DNA of 64,000 nucleotides from Halochromatium glycolicum. GTDB taxonomy: Bacteria; Pseudomonadota; Gammaproteobacteria; Chromatiales; Chromatiaceae. Of the stretch, positions 54,038-63,571 are shown one piece after another. The position numbers and the translations under genes are program-made. Below the pieces are notes generated by a model that ran no database searches, was not told the origin of the DNA, and was given only the letters and a program-made list of their open reading frames with translations. Positions within the stretch are counted from its first letter, which is position 1; the number at the start of each line of letters is the position of its first letter. The stretch covers positions 149,195 through 213,194 of the forward strand of contig NZ_NRSJ01000003.1 of assembly GCF_016584085.1 (NCBI RefSeq), written 5' to 3'.

Positions 54038-55249
54038 ATGTCGCACTCCTTCCAGGTGGTGTTTACCGGCCGTCTGAGCGCGGCCGCGCAGATCGATGAC
54101 GCGGTGCGCGACTTCGCATCGGTCTTCAAGGTCGACGAGGCCAAGGCGCGGTCGCTGATCGGCGCCGGGCAGGAGCGCGTGCTCAAGGCCGATGTCGACG
54201 AGCAGGTGGCTCGACGCTACCTGGATGTGCTCGGTGAGATCGGGCTCGAGGCGCGGCTCGAGCAGATGGAGGGCTCGCCCCCGGAAGACTCGCCCCCGGA
54301 AGGCTCGTCCCCGAGTGAGGCGGGTGGGGACGGTGACCTGCAGCCAGTCCTCGCGGAGACGGCGTCGACGCCGTCCTCTGCGCCTCCTCCTCCGCCGCCA
54401 TCTGACCCTGCGGCAACGAGCGGGCTGTCGCTGACCGCGGGTCCGGTCGCGCGTCCTGCGAGCCACGGTTGGGACTGGATCAAGCAGGCCTGGGGCCAAT
54501 TCAAGCAGCAGCCGCGGGGTTGGCTGTTAGCGGTCGCGCTGGTCTATCTGGTCACCCTAGCGCTCAGTATGGTGCCTGTCGTCGGATCATTGGCGACGAT
54601 GATCCTCGGACCAGTCTTCGCTGGTGGGCTGATGCTTGGCGCGCAGACCCAGCAGCGCGGCGGAACACTGCGAGTGAGCGCCGGATTTGACGGGTTTTCC
54701 CGCCATGGTGGCCAACTTGCGCTTGTGGGCGTGCTGTACTTTGTGGGTTTGATCCTGGTCTTCATCATCGCCGGTGTGCTGGGGTTCACACTGGGTGGTC
54801 TATCAGCGGGCTCGCTTGAGACCCTGAACACCGGTGATCCCGAGGCGATGGCGGCGATGGGCCCCGGGCTGGCGTTGTTGATCCTGTTCGCAACCCTGCT
54901 CTTTGTCCCGCTGCTGATGGCCTATTGGTTTGCACCCGCTTTGGTCGCATTGGACGGCGTGCCGGCATTGGACGCGATGCGCATGAGCTTTCGTGGCTGT
55001 TGGAAGAACATCGTCCCTTTCATTGTCTACGGCTTGACGCTGTTCTTCATCCTGGTCGGCTTCAGTGTCCTGTTCGGGCTCCTGACCGCTATCTTGTCGG
55101 GGCTAGGCGAGACCTTGGCGATCGTGGCGATGCTGCTGCTCGTTCCGTTAATGCTGGTCTTTGCGGTCGTCGTGGTGCTGTCGATCTACAGTGGCTATCG
55201 CGATGTCTTTCATCGTGAGGAACCGGTCTCCGGGCGTTTAGCCCTCTAG
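54038..55249 (+). CDS. BPSS1780-type membrane protein
   Basis: This is a 403-residue protein. The N-terminal 75 residues (VVFTGRLSAAAQIDDAVRDF and following) form a small alpha/beta domain. A disordered Pro/Ser/Glu linker (with SPPEDSPPEGSSPSE repeats) leads to six hydrophobic segments beginning WIKQAWGQFKQQPRGWLL. The membrane half, with GPVFAGGLMLGAQ and LDAMRMSFRGCWKNI, matches the BPSS1780 family of unknown function. It follows the SEC-C protein by 13 nt with an AGGGGAA ribosome site, so the two form an operon. Confidence 0.8.
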   Translation: MSHSFQVVFTGRLSAAAQIDDAVRDFASVFKVDEAKARSLIGAGQERVLKADVDEQVARRYLDVLGEIGLEARLEQMEGSPPEDSPPEGSSPSEAGGDGDLQPVLAETASTPSSAPPPPPPSDPAATSGLSLTAGPVARPASHGWDWIKQAWGQFKQQPRGWLLAVALVYLVTLALSMVPVVGSLATMILGPVFAGGLMLGAQTQQRGGTLRVSAGFDGFSRHGGQLALVGVLYFVGLILVFIIAGVLGFTLGGLSAGSLETLNTGDPEAMAAMGPGLALLILFATLLFVPLLMAYWFAPALVALDGVPALDAMRMSFRGCWKNIVPFIVYGLTLFFILVGFSVLFGLLTAILSGLGETLAIVAMLLLVPLMLVFAVVVVLSIYSGYRDVFHREEPVSGRLAL

Positions 55250-55332
55250 GTGGAACCCGTCGCAGCCTTTCTGACTCGCTTCCCCAATCCCATCTGAACT
55301 GAAACGTCTTCTCGGCACTCACGGAGATCCCT

Positions 55333-56625
55333 ATGCGCTCTCGCTCCCTCACCCTGACCGCCTGCCTGCTCGCCGGCGCCAGCTTGGCCTGCGCCGATGA
55401 TGAGCCGGCGGCCGCCGCCGACACGGCAGATGTCCCCGAGGGCAGGCTGGTCTATGGCCAGTATATGGCGACCGTCGGTGATTGCGTGGCCTGCCATACG
55501 CGTCCGGACGGTGAGCCCTTCGAAGGCGGCCTGCCGATCGAAACCCCCTTCGGGACCCTCTACACACCGAATATCACGCCCTCGAAGGGTTATGGGATCG
55601 GTTCGTTCAGCGATGAGGATTTCCTGCATGCGCTGCAGGATGGGATCGCGCCGAGCGGGCTCCCGTACTATCCGGCATTGCCTTATCCCTCCTACACCAA
55701 GGTCAAGGATGATGATCTGCTGGCGATCAAGGACTATCTGATGTCGCTGGAGCCCTCCGATTACCAACCGCCGGAGACCGATCTGCGCTGGCCGTTCTCG
55801 GTCCGTGATCTGATGTTCGGCTGGCAGGAGCTCTATCTTGACCGGGGCCGCTTCGAGCCCGATCCGACGCGCAGTGATGAATGGAATCGCGGGGCCTATC
55901 TGGTCGAGGGTCTGGGCCACTGCGGGTCCTGCCACACGCCGCGCAACCTCGCCGGCGCGACCGAGCCGTCGAAGGCGATGACCGGTGCGATCGTCGATGG
56001 CTGGTATGCGCCGAACCTGACCTCGGATCTCGATGAAGGCATCGGCCGTTGGAGCGTCGACGAGCTCGCAACCTTCCTTCGGACCGGTCTGGCCAAGCCC
56101 GATGCGGAGGCCGCCGGCAACGCTGATCCGAGCGACGCGCCGACAACGGCCGCACTTGGGCCAATGGCCGAGGTGGTGCATGACAGCCTGTCGAAGCTCG
56201 CGCTGTCGGACCTGCGCGCGATCGCCGTCTACCTGAAAGACCTGCCGCCCCGGGAGGCGCCGAGCCACGAGGCAAAGGTGCCGGAGGTCCTGAGCGAGCA
56301 GGACTATGTGCAGGGCCGCGAACTCTATGTGAAGAACTGCAGCGCCTGCCATCAGGATCATGGCCAAGGCCTCCAGCCCTATTTCCCGGCCCTGCGCGGG
56401 AATCCAGTGGTCAATGCCGAAGAACCGAACGATGTGCTCAAGACCCTGCTGCTCGGCGCACCGACAGACCCGACGGAGGCCTTCTCGCCGCACGTTGTGA
56501 TGCCGTCTTTTGGCTCGGTGCTGACCGATGAGCAGATCGCGACCGTCGCAAGCTATATCCGCGCCAACTGGGGTAACGACGCGCCGCCGGTGACTGCCGA
56601 CGCGGTCAAGGCGTTGCGCGAGTAA
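55333..56625 (+). CDS. Triheme periplasmic cytochrome c (alcohol/gluconate dehydrogenase subunit type)
   Basis: This is a 430-residue exported cytochrome with a signal peptide (about 1-20) and three CxxCH heme sites at Cys51 (CVACH), Cys197 (CGSCH) and Cys336 (CSACH). The domain arrangement and motifs such as GLPIETPFGTLYTPNITP, GAYLVEGLGHCGSCHTPRN and DVLKTLLLGA match cytochrome subunits of membrane alcohol, gluconate or sorbitol dehydrogenases. These pass electrons from the dehydrogenase to ubiquinone or to an oxidase. No catalytic dehydrogenase subunit is adjacent, so the electron donor is unknown. A GGAG site precedes the ATG. Confidence 0.88.
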   Translation: MRSRSLTLTACLLAGASLACADDEPAAAADTADVPEGRLVYGQYMATVGDCVACHTRPDGEPFEGGLPIETPFGTLYTPNITPSKGYGIGSFSDEDFLHALQDGIAPSGLPYYPALPYPSYTKVKDDDLLAIKDYLMSLEPSDYQPPETDLRWPFSVRDLMFGWQELYLDRGRFEPDPTRSDEWNRGAYLVEGLGHCGSCHTPRNLAGATEPSKAMTGAIVDGWYAPNLTSDLDEGIGRWSVDELATFLRTGLAKPDAEAAGNADPSDAPTTAALGPMAEVVHDSLSKLALSDLRAIAVYLKDLPPREAPSHEAKVPEVLSEQDYVQGRELYVKNCSACHQDHGQGLQPYFPALRGNPVVNAEEPNDVLKTLLLGAPTDPTEAFSPHVVMPSFGSVLTDEQIATVASYIRANWGNDAPPVTADAVKALRE

Positions 56626-56778
56626 CGAACGGCCGAGACCAGTTGGCCGCGCCGCTCAGCCCAGCTATTTGGCTGGGCCGGCGGCATGGGCCGGCGGCAT
56701 GGGTGGCCGGCATGGACGGGCAAGTCAGGGCGTCAGGCATGGCCGGCAAAGGGCAAAGGGCAAAGGGCGGAGGGATCG

Positions 56779-59424
56779 TTGGCGACGCTGCATCCGCGCT
56801 TCAGGATTGCGCTACTGGTGCTCGCGGCGCTGATCGCCATTGCGGTCACGCTGTCGGCCTGGTGGCTGTACCGGCCCAATCCGCGCTATGCGGGCACCCT
56901 GGCGTTGGCCGGCCTGGAGCAGCCGGCCAGCGTGCGCTTCGGGGCGCACGCGGTGCCGAGCATCGATGCCAAATCGATCAGGGACATGGTCTTCGCACAG
57001 GGTTTCGTCGTCGCCCGCGAACGGCTCTGGCAGATGGACCTATTGCGACGCCTCGCCGGCGGACGGCTTGCGGAGCTCTTTGGCGAGGGGGCGTTGCGTG
57101 CGGATCGTTTCTATCGAACGATCGGTCTTGCCCGCGCCGCTGATCACACCTTCGAAGCCCTGGAGCCGCGCTGGCGTGATCTGCTCGCGCGTTATGCCGA
57201 GGGTGTCAACGCCTACCGAGACCGGGCGATCGCTGCGATGCGTCTGCCCCTCGAGTATCAGCTGCTCGGACTCGCGCCCGCGCCCTGGCGGCCGCAGGAC
57301 AGTCTTCTGGTCGGGGCCTATATGGCCTGGGTCAATGCGTCCAATCTGCGCGAAGAGCTCGTCTTTCTGCGCCTCGCACAGCGACTCGGCACCCAACGCG
57401 CGTTGGAACTGTTTCCGACCGGGCCGGGTCAACCGGCGCCGGAAGCGGCTCGTGCGCTGCCTGAGTATCGACTCAAGACCTCGCGCTCGGACGCGCCGTC
57501 CTCGCCCGAGCGACTCGATGCTGATCCGGCATCGACGTCGCTGCGTGAGCCTGATGATCGACGGCAGCCTGATGCATTCGCGCGATCGACGCCCCAGGCC
57601 GCAAGCAATGCCTGGGCCGTCACTGGACGCTGGAGCGAAGGCGGTGCCCTGCTCGCGAACGACCCGCACCTGCCGGCGCAACTGCCGGCCCCGTTCTTCG
57701 AGCTGGAGATGCAGGCGCCAGGCTACCACGCCGCTGGCGTGGCGTTGCCTGGGGTGCCCTTTGTCTTGATCGGGCATAACCGGCAGCTGGCTTGGGGGGT
57801 GACCGCCAGCGCTGCTGACACCCAGGATCTGTTCCTCGAACGGATGAGCGAGGACGGCCTCGCCGTGCTGCGCCCGGGGGGTGGCACCGAACCGATCAGC
57901 GTCCGGACCGAGCGGATCGCCGTCCTCGGCCGCGAGTCGCCGGTTCAGCTCGATGTCCGCTCGACGAGCCATGGCGTCTTCATCGATGAGCTGGTTGCCG
58001 CGCCGAATGCGAATCCGGCGGGTCTGATCTCGGTTCAACGACCGGAGCGGCTGGCGTTGAAACAGACGCTGGTCGAGGCAGACCGCTCGTTGGTTGCGCT
58101 CTTCCGCCTCAACCAGGCGCAAACGCTCGATGAGGCGCGCGCAGCGACCCGCGATCTTCGTCAGGTCTCGCTCAACCTCCTCTTCGCTCACCGCAACGGG
58201 CGCATCGCCTGGCAGGTGAGTGGACTGTTGCCCGTGCGCGGTCGAGGCAGCGGTGCCTTTCCGGTCCCTGGCTGGGAGGCGGGCTACGGCTGGACCGGTT
58301 TTCGGCCCTTTTCCGAGAATCCGGGCCTCAGCGACCCGCCGGCTGAACGGCTCGTAAACGCCAACAACGCGATGAGCGAGTCAGAGGCGTCACCGCCGAT
58401 CGGTTACTCCTGGCTGGCGCCATTTCGGGCGCAGCGGATCGAGGCGCTTCTGGATGCGCGAGGAGGTGATGCGCGGTTGGGCGATGCGCGGCTGGGCGAT
58501 GCGCGGTTGGACGACGCGCAGTGGGGCGACCCTCAACTGGAGCATGCTCGGCTTGGGGATACCGACCCAGGGACGCAGCCGGGGGATACGGAGCTGGTGG
58601 ATACGGGGTTGGGGCTGGATGCCGCCGATATGGCGCGGATGCAATCGGATCGTGTCAGCGAGGAGGCGCGGCTCTATCTTGCAGCGCTGGAGCGGCAGTT
58701 GCCCGAGCTCCGGCAGATCGACCCGGAGGCAGCGGCGATCGCGGAGTCGGAATTGCTGTCCTGGTCCGGGCGCTTCGATCAGGACAGCCGGTCGGCGGCC
58801 TTGTTCGTGATGCTGCGTCCGGCGCTCTATCGCGCGCTCTATGCCGACGAGCTGGGGCCCGACCTCGAGGCATTGATGGGCCTAGAGCATGAGGCCTACG
58901 GGCCACTCGCCGAAACGATGCGCGCCGACCGCTCCAGTTTTTGGGACGATGTCCGAACACCCGAGAAGCGAGAGGGGCCTGCGCTGGTCTGGGCGCGGGC
59001 GCTGCACGCAGCGAAACGCTCGCTGCACGAGGCGCTGAGCGACGAAGATGAGCCGACACTCGCGCAACTGCGCCAGTTGACCTTCAGGCATGCCTTTGCA
59101 GGCCAGCCGCTGCTCGGTCGACTGTTCAACCTCGGCCCCTTGGGTCATGGGGGTGATAACGGGACCATCGATGTGGCGATTGCGCCGCTAGGCCGACCGC
59201 GAGACATCGGCAATGTCCCGGCGCTGCGCGTCGTCTATACGCCGAACGAGTGGTCACAGACGCGCGGCACATTGCCGCTTGGTCAGTCTGGCCATCGTTT
59301 CTCCCGGTTTCGTGCCGACCAGCTCGACGACTGGCTCGCGGGCGAGCTTCACCGCTGGGCTTGGGGTGGGCCGCCTGCAGGACAGTCACTCGGGACCTTG
59401 GTGCTGCGTCCCGGCTCCGGCTGA
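56779..59424 (+). CDS. Penicillin acylase family protein (N-terminal nucleophile hydrolase)
   Basis: This is an 881-residue precursor of the penicillin amidase family, enzymes that process themselves and then hydrolyse amide bonds of acyl-homoserine lactones, beta-lactams or related compounds in the periplasm. The start is TTG 56779, which has a GGAGGG site 5 nt before it and yields a signal anchor (RIALLVLAALIAIAVTLSAWW). The catalytic serine at the alpha/beta boundary is Ser276 in QAASNAWAVTGRWS. GHNRQLAWGVTASAADTQD and RLVNANNAMSES (with the conserved Asn) are present. An insertion of about 45 residues (around 563-607) encoded by 15-bp repeats (DARLGD units) interrupts the beta-subunit region. 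The substrate cannot be predicted. Confidence 0.87.
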   Translation: MATLHPRFRIALLVLAALIAIAVTLSAWWLYRPNPRYAGTLALAGLEQPASVRFGAHAVPSIDAKSIRDMVFAQGFVVARERLWQMDLLRRLAGGRLAELFGEGALRADRFYRTIGLARAADHTFEALEPRWRDLLARYAEGVNAYRDRAIAAMRLPLEYQLLGLAPAPWRPQDSLLVGAYMAWVNASNLREELVFLRLAQRLGTQRALELFPTGPGQPAPEAARALPEYRLKTSRSDAPSSPERLDADPASTSLREPDDRRQPDAFARSTPQAASNAWAVTGRWSEGGALLANDPHLPAQLPAPFFELEMQAPGYHAAGVALPGVPFVLIGHNRQLAWGVTASAADTQDLFLERMSEDGLAVLRPGGGTEPISVRTERIAVLGRESPVQLDVRSTSHGVFIDELVAAPNANPAGLISVQRPERLALKQTLVEADRSLVALFRLNQAQTLDEARAATRDLRQVSLNLLFAHRNGRIAWQVSGLLPVRGRGSGAFPVPGWEAGYGWTGFRPFSENPGLSDPPAERLVNANNAMSESEASPPIGYSWLAPFRAQRIEALLDARGGDARLGDARLGDARLDDAQWGDPQLEHARLGDTDPGTQPGDTELVDTGLGLDAADMARMQSDRVSEEARLYLAALERQLPELRQIDPEAAAIAESELLSWSGRFDQDSRSAALFVMLRPALYRALYADELGPDLEALMGLEHEAYGPLAETMRADRSSFWDDVRTPEKREGPALVWARALHAAKRSLHEALSDEDEPTLAQLRQLTFRHAFAGQPLLGRLFNLGPLGHGGDNGTIDVAIAPLGRPRDIGNVPALRVVYTPNEWSQTRGTLPLGQSGHRFSRFRADQLDDWLAGELHRWAWGGPPAGQSLGTLVLRPGSG

Positions 59425-59660
59425 TCCGGGTTCTCGGGCGGTTGCGAGCCGGTCCAGCGGTAGAGCGACGTCGGCGCGCCGGCGCAGAGGTCGCAAGCGC
59501 TGCATTTCGGTCGGGTCGCAACGCGCTCGATCCGGCCCTTCTCGAGCCACTTCTGCATCAGGGCGTCGGCGACCTCCTCGCTCACGCCGAGATGCATCGC
59601 GACCTCATGCAGCGAGGTCACGCCTTGTGCGCGGACGAAGTCACGGGCTGCGGTGAGCAT
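59349..59660 (-). CDS. feoC: FeoC-like small regulator of ferrous iron transport
   Basis: This 103-residue protein starts with a winged-helix-like segment (MLTAARDFVRAQGVTSLHEV, SEEVADALMQKWLEKGRIERV) followed by a short cysteine cluster (CSACDLC). That is the FeoC layout, in which the wing cysteines can hold an iron-sulfur cluster and the protein controls FeoB stability or transcription. It overlaps the feoB stop by one base (CTAATG) and its own 3' end overlaps the penicillin acylase gene on the other strand by 76 nt, which encodes its low-complexity tail. Confidence 0.75.
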   Translation of the reverse strand: MLTAARDFVRAQGVTSLHEVAMHLGVSEEVADALMQKWLEKGRIERVATRPKCSACDLCAGAPTSLYRWTGSQPPENPDQPEPGRSTKVPSDCPAGGPPQAQR

Positions 59661-62020
59661 TAGGCGCGCCCCCTTGCCGGGGCGAGCGCATCGCCGAGCC
59701 CTCTTCGGCTCCAGACACGCAGCGCGACGAACACGACGACCAGCAGTGCGATCAGGCTGCCGATCCAGATGCTCGAGCTCAGCGGGTGCTGCTGGAAGGT
59801 CGTGCCCTGATAGAACAGCGTCGCGGTTACATAGGCGATGCCGGTCGTCCAGATGGCGACGAAGGCGGCCCAAGGCGCACCGGCCTCACGGACGATCGCC
59901 CCGATCGTTGCGACGCAGGGGAAGTACAACAGCACGAATAGGAGGTAGGCGAAGGCGCCGGCGCGGCCGTCGAAACGCGCCTCCATCGCGCCGAAGGTCC
60001 CGGTCGCGACCGCCTGCTCGGCAGCGACCGCCTCGCGATCGACCTCGTTGCCGATGCCGAGCCCGAGCGGATCGGTAAGACTGCGCACGACCTCAGCGAG
60101 ATTTGCCGGCACGGTGGCAGCCGCCGCAGTGAGCGCCGGGCCGAGCTGGAACGGCTCTTCATCAGCCACGGACGGCTCCGATTCGACGGCGAGGCGGCTG
60201 TAGAGGCTGTCGAGCGTGCCGACGATGACCTCCTTGGCGAGCACGCCGGAGACGATCCCGAGGACGGCCGGCCAGTTGTCTTCGCCGATCCCGATGGGTG
60301 CGAACAGCGGTGTGGCGACGCGGCTTGCCGCGGACAGGACCGACTCGTCGCTGTTGGTCTCGCCGATGCTGCCGTCGGTGCCGATCGAGCTGAGCAGATT
60401 CAGGATCACGACCATGACGATGATCACGCGGCCGGCCTCGCGCAGGAACAGCTTGACGCGGTCCCAGGTGCGCAGCAGGACGCCGCGCAGCGTTGGCATG
60501 TGATAAGGCGGCAGCTCCATCACGAAGCCGCTGCTCGAGCCGCTGAGCAGTGTCCGTTTCATCACCAGGCCGGTCAGCAGTGCGACGATGATCCCGGTCA
60601 GATAGAGGGCGAAGACGACGTTCTGGCCCGAATGCGGAAAGAAGGCTGCTGCGAACAGCACATAGACCGGCAGCCGTGCGCCGCAGGACATGAACGGGTT
60701 CATCAGGATCGCCAGCTTGCGCTCGCGCTCGTTCTCGAGTGTGCGTGTTGCCATCACTGCGGGCACGTTGCAGCCGAAGCCGACGATCAGCGGGACGAAT
60801 GCCTTGCCGGGCAGCCCGATCGAGCGCATGAAACGGTCCATCACGAAGGCGGCGCGCGCCATGTAGCCGGAGTCTTCGAGCGCCGATAGGAAGATATAGA
60901 GCGAGGCGATGATCGGGATGAAGGTGGCCACCACGCTCAGGCCGGCGCCGACGCCTTCGGCAAGGAGCAACCGCAGCAGCTCCGGCGCCCCGAAGCGACT
61001 GAGTAGGGCGCCGAGGCCGTCGACGAAGAGCGCGTTGGCCACGCCATCGAAGAAGTCGATAAAGGCGCCGCCGATGTTGATCGTAAAGACGAACATCAGA
61101 TACATCATCGCCAGGAACAGCGGGATGCCCCAGCGCCGGCTGAGCACGACGCGATCGATGGCATCGGAGAGGTGTCCTGCGGCGGCGCCGCGCTGGTGTT
61201 GGACCGTCTTAGCCAGCGCATGCGCATGCGCGAAGCGGGTATCGGCGATATGGATATCGGCGTCTTCGCCGGAGCGAGCAGCGATCGCCTCTCGCCAATG
61301 CTCGACGCGGTTGGCGAGGGCGGGCCCCTGCCATGCCTTCGTCGCCTGGGCGTCCCCTTCGATCAGCTTCAGCGCGAGCCAGCGGCCATTGCTGTCCGAG
61401 GCCTGGCTCAAGCCAGGAGCAAGCTCGGCAAGCGCCTGTTCGACGCAGTCCTCGTGGCCCAGCGCATAGCCGCCGCTCTCGCGGCCATCAGCCACGGCGA
61501 GCGCTCGGGCGCTCAGCTCTGTGATGCCCTCCTTCGAGACTGCGACGACCGGCACCACCGGGCATCCGAGTCTTTCGGAGAGGGTGGCGAGATCGATCTC
61601 GATGCCGCGCCGGCGCGCCACGTCCATCATGTTCAACGCGAGCAGGACCGGGACCTGGAGCTCCAGAAGCTGTACGGTTAGGTAGAGGTTGCGCTCTAGG
61701 TTGGTCGCATCGATGACGTTGATGACCAGGTCGGCCTCACGGCTCAGCAGGTAATCTCGGGTGATCTGCTCATCGAGCGAATCGGCATCGAGCGAGTAGA
61801 TGCCTGGGAGGTCGATCACGCGCACCGGGTGCCCGTCGAGCTCGCAGCGGCCCTCGCGGCGTTCGACCGTGACGCCGGGCCAGTTACCAGTGGTTTGACG
61901 GATACCGGTCAGCGCGTTGAACAGGGCGGATTTGCCGCAGTTCGGGTTGCCGGCGAGGGCGATGGTCAGTTTGTCCCTGGTGGCCAGGTTCTCAGGGCTC
62001 TCTCGAGACTGGCGGTTCAT
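59660..62020 (-). CDS. feoB: Ferrous iron transporter FeoB
   Basis: This is a 786-residue inner membrane protein with an N-terminal G domain. P-loop GNPNCGKS is at 24-31, the switch region TTGNWPGVTVERREG follows, G3 is DLPGIYSL and G4 is ALNMMDV. About ten transmembrane helices include the two Gate motifs, one with CNVPAVMATRTLENERERKL and one with LYFPCVATIGAIV. FeoB imports Fe2+. It pairs with feoC downstream and feoA upstream, but feoA is separated by 447 nt that include a 164-bp element, so the operon may be split. Confidence 0.96.
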   Translation of the reverse strand: MNRQSRESPENLATRDKLTIALAGNPNCGKSALFNALTGIRQTTGNWPGVTVERREGRCELDGHPVRVIDLPGIYSLDADSLDEQITRDYLLSREADLVINVIDATNLERNLYLTVQLLELQVPVLLALNMMDVARRRGIEIDLATLSERLGCPVVPVVAVSKEGITELSARALAVADGRESGGYALGHEDCVEQALAELAPGLSQASDSNGRWLALKLIEGDAQATKAWQGPALANRVEHWREAIAARSGEDADIHIADTRFAHAHALAKTVQHQRGAAAGHLSDAIDRVVLSRRWGIPLFLAMMYLMFVFTINIGGAFIDFFDGVANALFVDGLGALLSRFGAPELLRLLLAEGVGAGLSVVATFIPIIASLYIFLSALEDSGYMARAAFVMDRFMRSIGLPGKAFVPLIVGFGCNVPAVMATRTLENERERKLAILMNPFMSCGARLPVYVLFAAAFFPHSGQNVVFALYLTGIIVALLTGLVMKRTLLSGSSSGFVMELPPYHMPTLRGVLLRTWDRVKLFLREAGRVIIVMVVILNLLSSIGTDGSIGETNSDESVLSAASRVATPLFAPIGIGEDNWPAVLGIVSGVLAKEVIVGTLDSLYSRLAVESEPSVADEEPFQLGPALTAAAATVPANLAEVVRSLTDPLGLGIGNEVDREAVAAEQAVATGTFGAMEARFDGRAGAFAYLLFVLLYFPCVATIGAIVREAGAPWAAFVAIWTTGIAYVTATLFYQGTTFQQHPLSSSIWIGSLIALLVVVFVALRVWSRRGLGDALAPARGRA

Positions 62021-62467
62021 CGCGACAAGGCTCCTGGCACGGTCGGTTCGGGTGGGGTCTCGGTTGGGATCAATGGGGGTCCTGAGGTTTGGCGGCTTGG
62101 GCCGTCAATGAGGCGGGTCTGGACTGACCCTAAGGCGATTTCTGTCAAGGCTCATACCGCCTTGCTGGTCTTTTCGCTCGCCTTCTTCGTCGCGCCGCCG
62201 GTCACATAGCCCGGCTATGCTCCCGGCGACGCTCCTCGAAGGCAAACGACAATCCTGCGCAATTCGGTACGAGCTTTTCCGGCAATCGCCTAAGGTGTCT
62301 CCGCGACCAACCTGAACAGCCTTCTCGGGCGCGACTAAACCGCGTCCAGAGACAGAAACGTCATTTTTCCGCAGTAGGCGCGGTCACAATTGCACATCCC
62401 AAACTGGACGCAGTGTAGCAAGGCCAGGTCGGCCAAAAACGACCGGGGCGGGTGCAGGCCTTGGCGA
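62021..62467. other. Gap between feoA and feoB containing a 164-bp element
   Basis: In many gammaproteobacteria feoA and feoB are nearly adjacent; here 447 nt separate them. The stretch holds the fourth 164-bp inverted-repeat element (62130-62293) and otherwise no gene. A promoter for feoB alone could lie here. Confidence 0.5.
62130..62293 (-). mobile_element. 164-bp MITE-like element, copy 4
   Basis: This is the inverse-orientation copy with the GGATTGTCG-type variant, as in the copy at 15230-15393, and a perfect internal CATAGCCGGGCTATG palindrome. It is inserted between feoA and feoB. Both ends read as TA-flanked GGCGATT inverted repeats. Confidence 0.75.
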
Positions 62468-62734
62468 TCAATGCTGCTCTGGCGGGTCGGGCTCGACCGG
62501 TGTCACGAGGAGCTTGTCGACGATGCCGCCGCCGAGCGCGACTCGGACGCTGCCGGATGAGACGACCAGCCCGGAGCCCCGCCGGTGCTCGATCCGAATG
62601 CGGCTCCCCAGCCGGATGCCGAGCCCGCGCAGCTTGCGGCGCAGCTCGCGCCCGCCTGCGATCTGGGAAACCATCGCCGCGGTGCCGGCCGGGAGCTCAG
62701 TGAGTTGGACAGGGTTGGAGACCCGTTGATCCAT
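62468..62734 (-). CDS. feoA: FeoA SH3-like iron transport accessory protein
   Basis: This 88-residue protein has the FeoA SH3 fold: LTELPAGTAAMVSQIAGGRE, LRRKLRGLGIRLGSRIRIE and a final VRVALGGGIVDKLLV. FeoA is needed for full FeoB activity and probably contacts its cytoplasmic domain. The gene is upstream of feoB on the same strand, beyond a 447-nt gap with the 164-bp element. Confidence 0.9.
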   Translation of the reverse strand: MDQRVSNPVQLTELPAGTAAMVSQIAGGRELRRKLRGLGIRLGSRIRIEHRRGSGLVVSSGSVRVALGGGIVDKLLVTPVEPDPPEQH

Positions 62735-63332
62735 GTTTAGGAGTCGCCGTCAGAGGGTTGAGAATGCGATTGCAGCGTCTGCGCTCAGGGCTAGATAGGT
62801 GCCGAGAGGGCCGTGGGGAAGGCCGGCCTAAGGCTCGAATCGAAGCGGCGTAGCCTGTTCGCCCGTCGCCGTTCGGCCAGGCACCGGTTTGGGGCGATGC
62901 AGCGGGTCGAGCACTTGGGCTCAGAGGCCCTCGAGCGGTCGCGCCAGCGCAGCTCTTGCTCTGATATGCCCCTCTGATACGCCCACCTCTGTTACACCCA
63001 GGATTGTGATGTGATTGTATCGTGTACGCCCGGCATGGGCATGAACTGATGGGGTGAAAGTCCCCTGTAGGAGTACCTGTAGTGTCCTCTTGGACCAATA
63101 GAACTACTAGCCGACGGCAAGGGCAAACCCGCGAGGGGATGTCTGGAGGAAGCCCGAGCGCAAAGGTGCGAGCCGACGGACAGAAATCGCATAGAAGGCT
63201 CAGTCCCTGGGTGAGTCAGCACGAGGTGACGAAACCCATCAGGTGCAGGGGATAGGGTAAATGCGGCGGTTGTGCACTGAAAGTTCATGCTCTTATCCGG
63301 GGAGATCTGTCTCGCGAGCGGTTCGTGCGCCT

Positions 63333-63460
63333 ACGGGAGTCGAACTGAGGCCCAGTCCGAAAGGGCTGGAATCGCCATCGAACCCTACGGGTGCTGTGGT
63401 CGCCATGGGAGTCGGACTGAGGGCCAGTGCGAAAGCACTGGAATCGCCACCGGACCCTAC
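63333..63460 (+). repeat. Duplicated hairpin module inside the intron RNA
   Basis: Two 56-nt segments (63333-63388 and 63405-63460, 72 nt apart) are about 80% identical. Each holds a 7-bp stem closed by a GAAA tetraloop (63352-63369 and 63424-63441). The stems differ at compensating positions (T-G to T-A and C-G to G-C), so pairing is preserved. Confidence 0.7.
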
Positions 63461-63571
63461 CGTGACTCGGGCAGCGCGTCTTGCGGCAACGCTCGGCGTG
63501 ACGGGACAGAAGTCAGCAGAGGCCATAGTAGCCGAACGAGCGTGGAGCGCTCGTCCGACGAAGGGCCGAAC

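Noticed and set aside
62735..62790. Fur box upstream of feoA (TGAGAAT half-site).
   Set aside because: Only one half matches the consensus; the other half scores at chance level.
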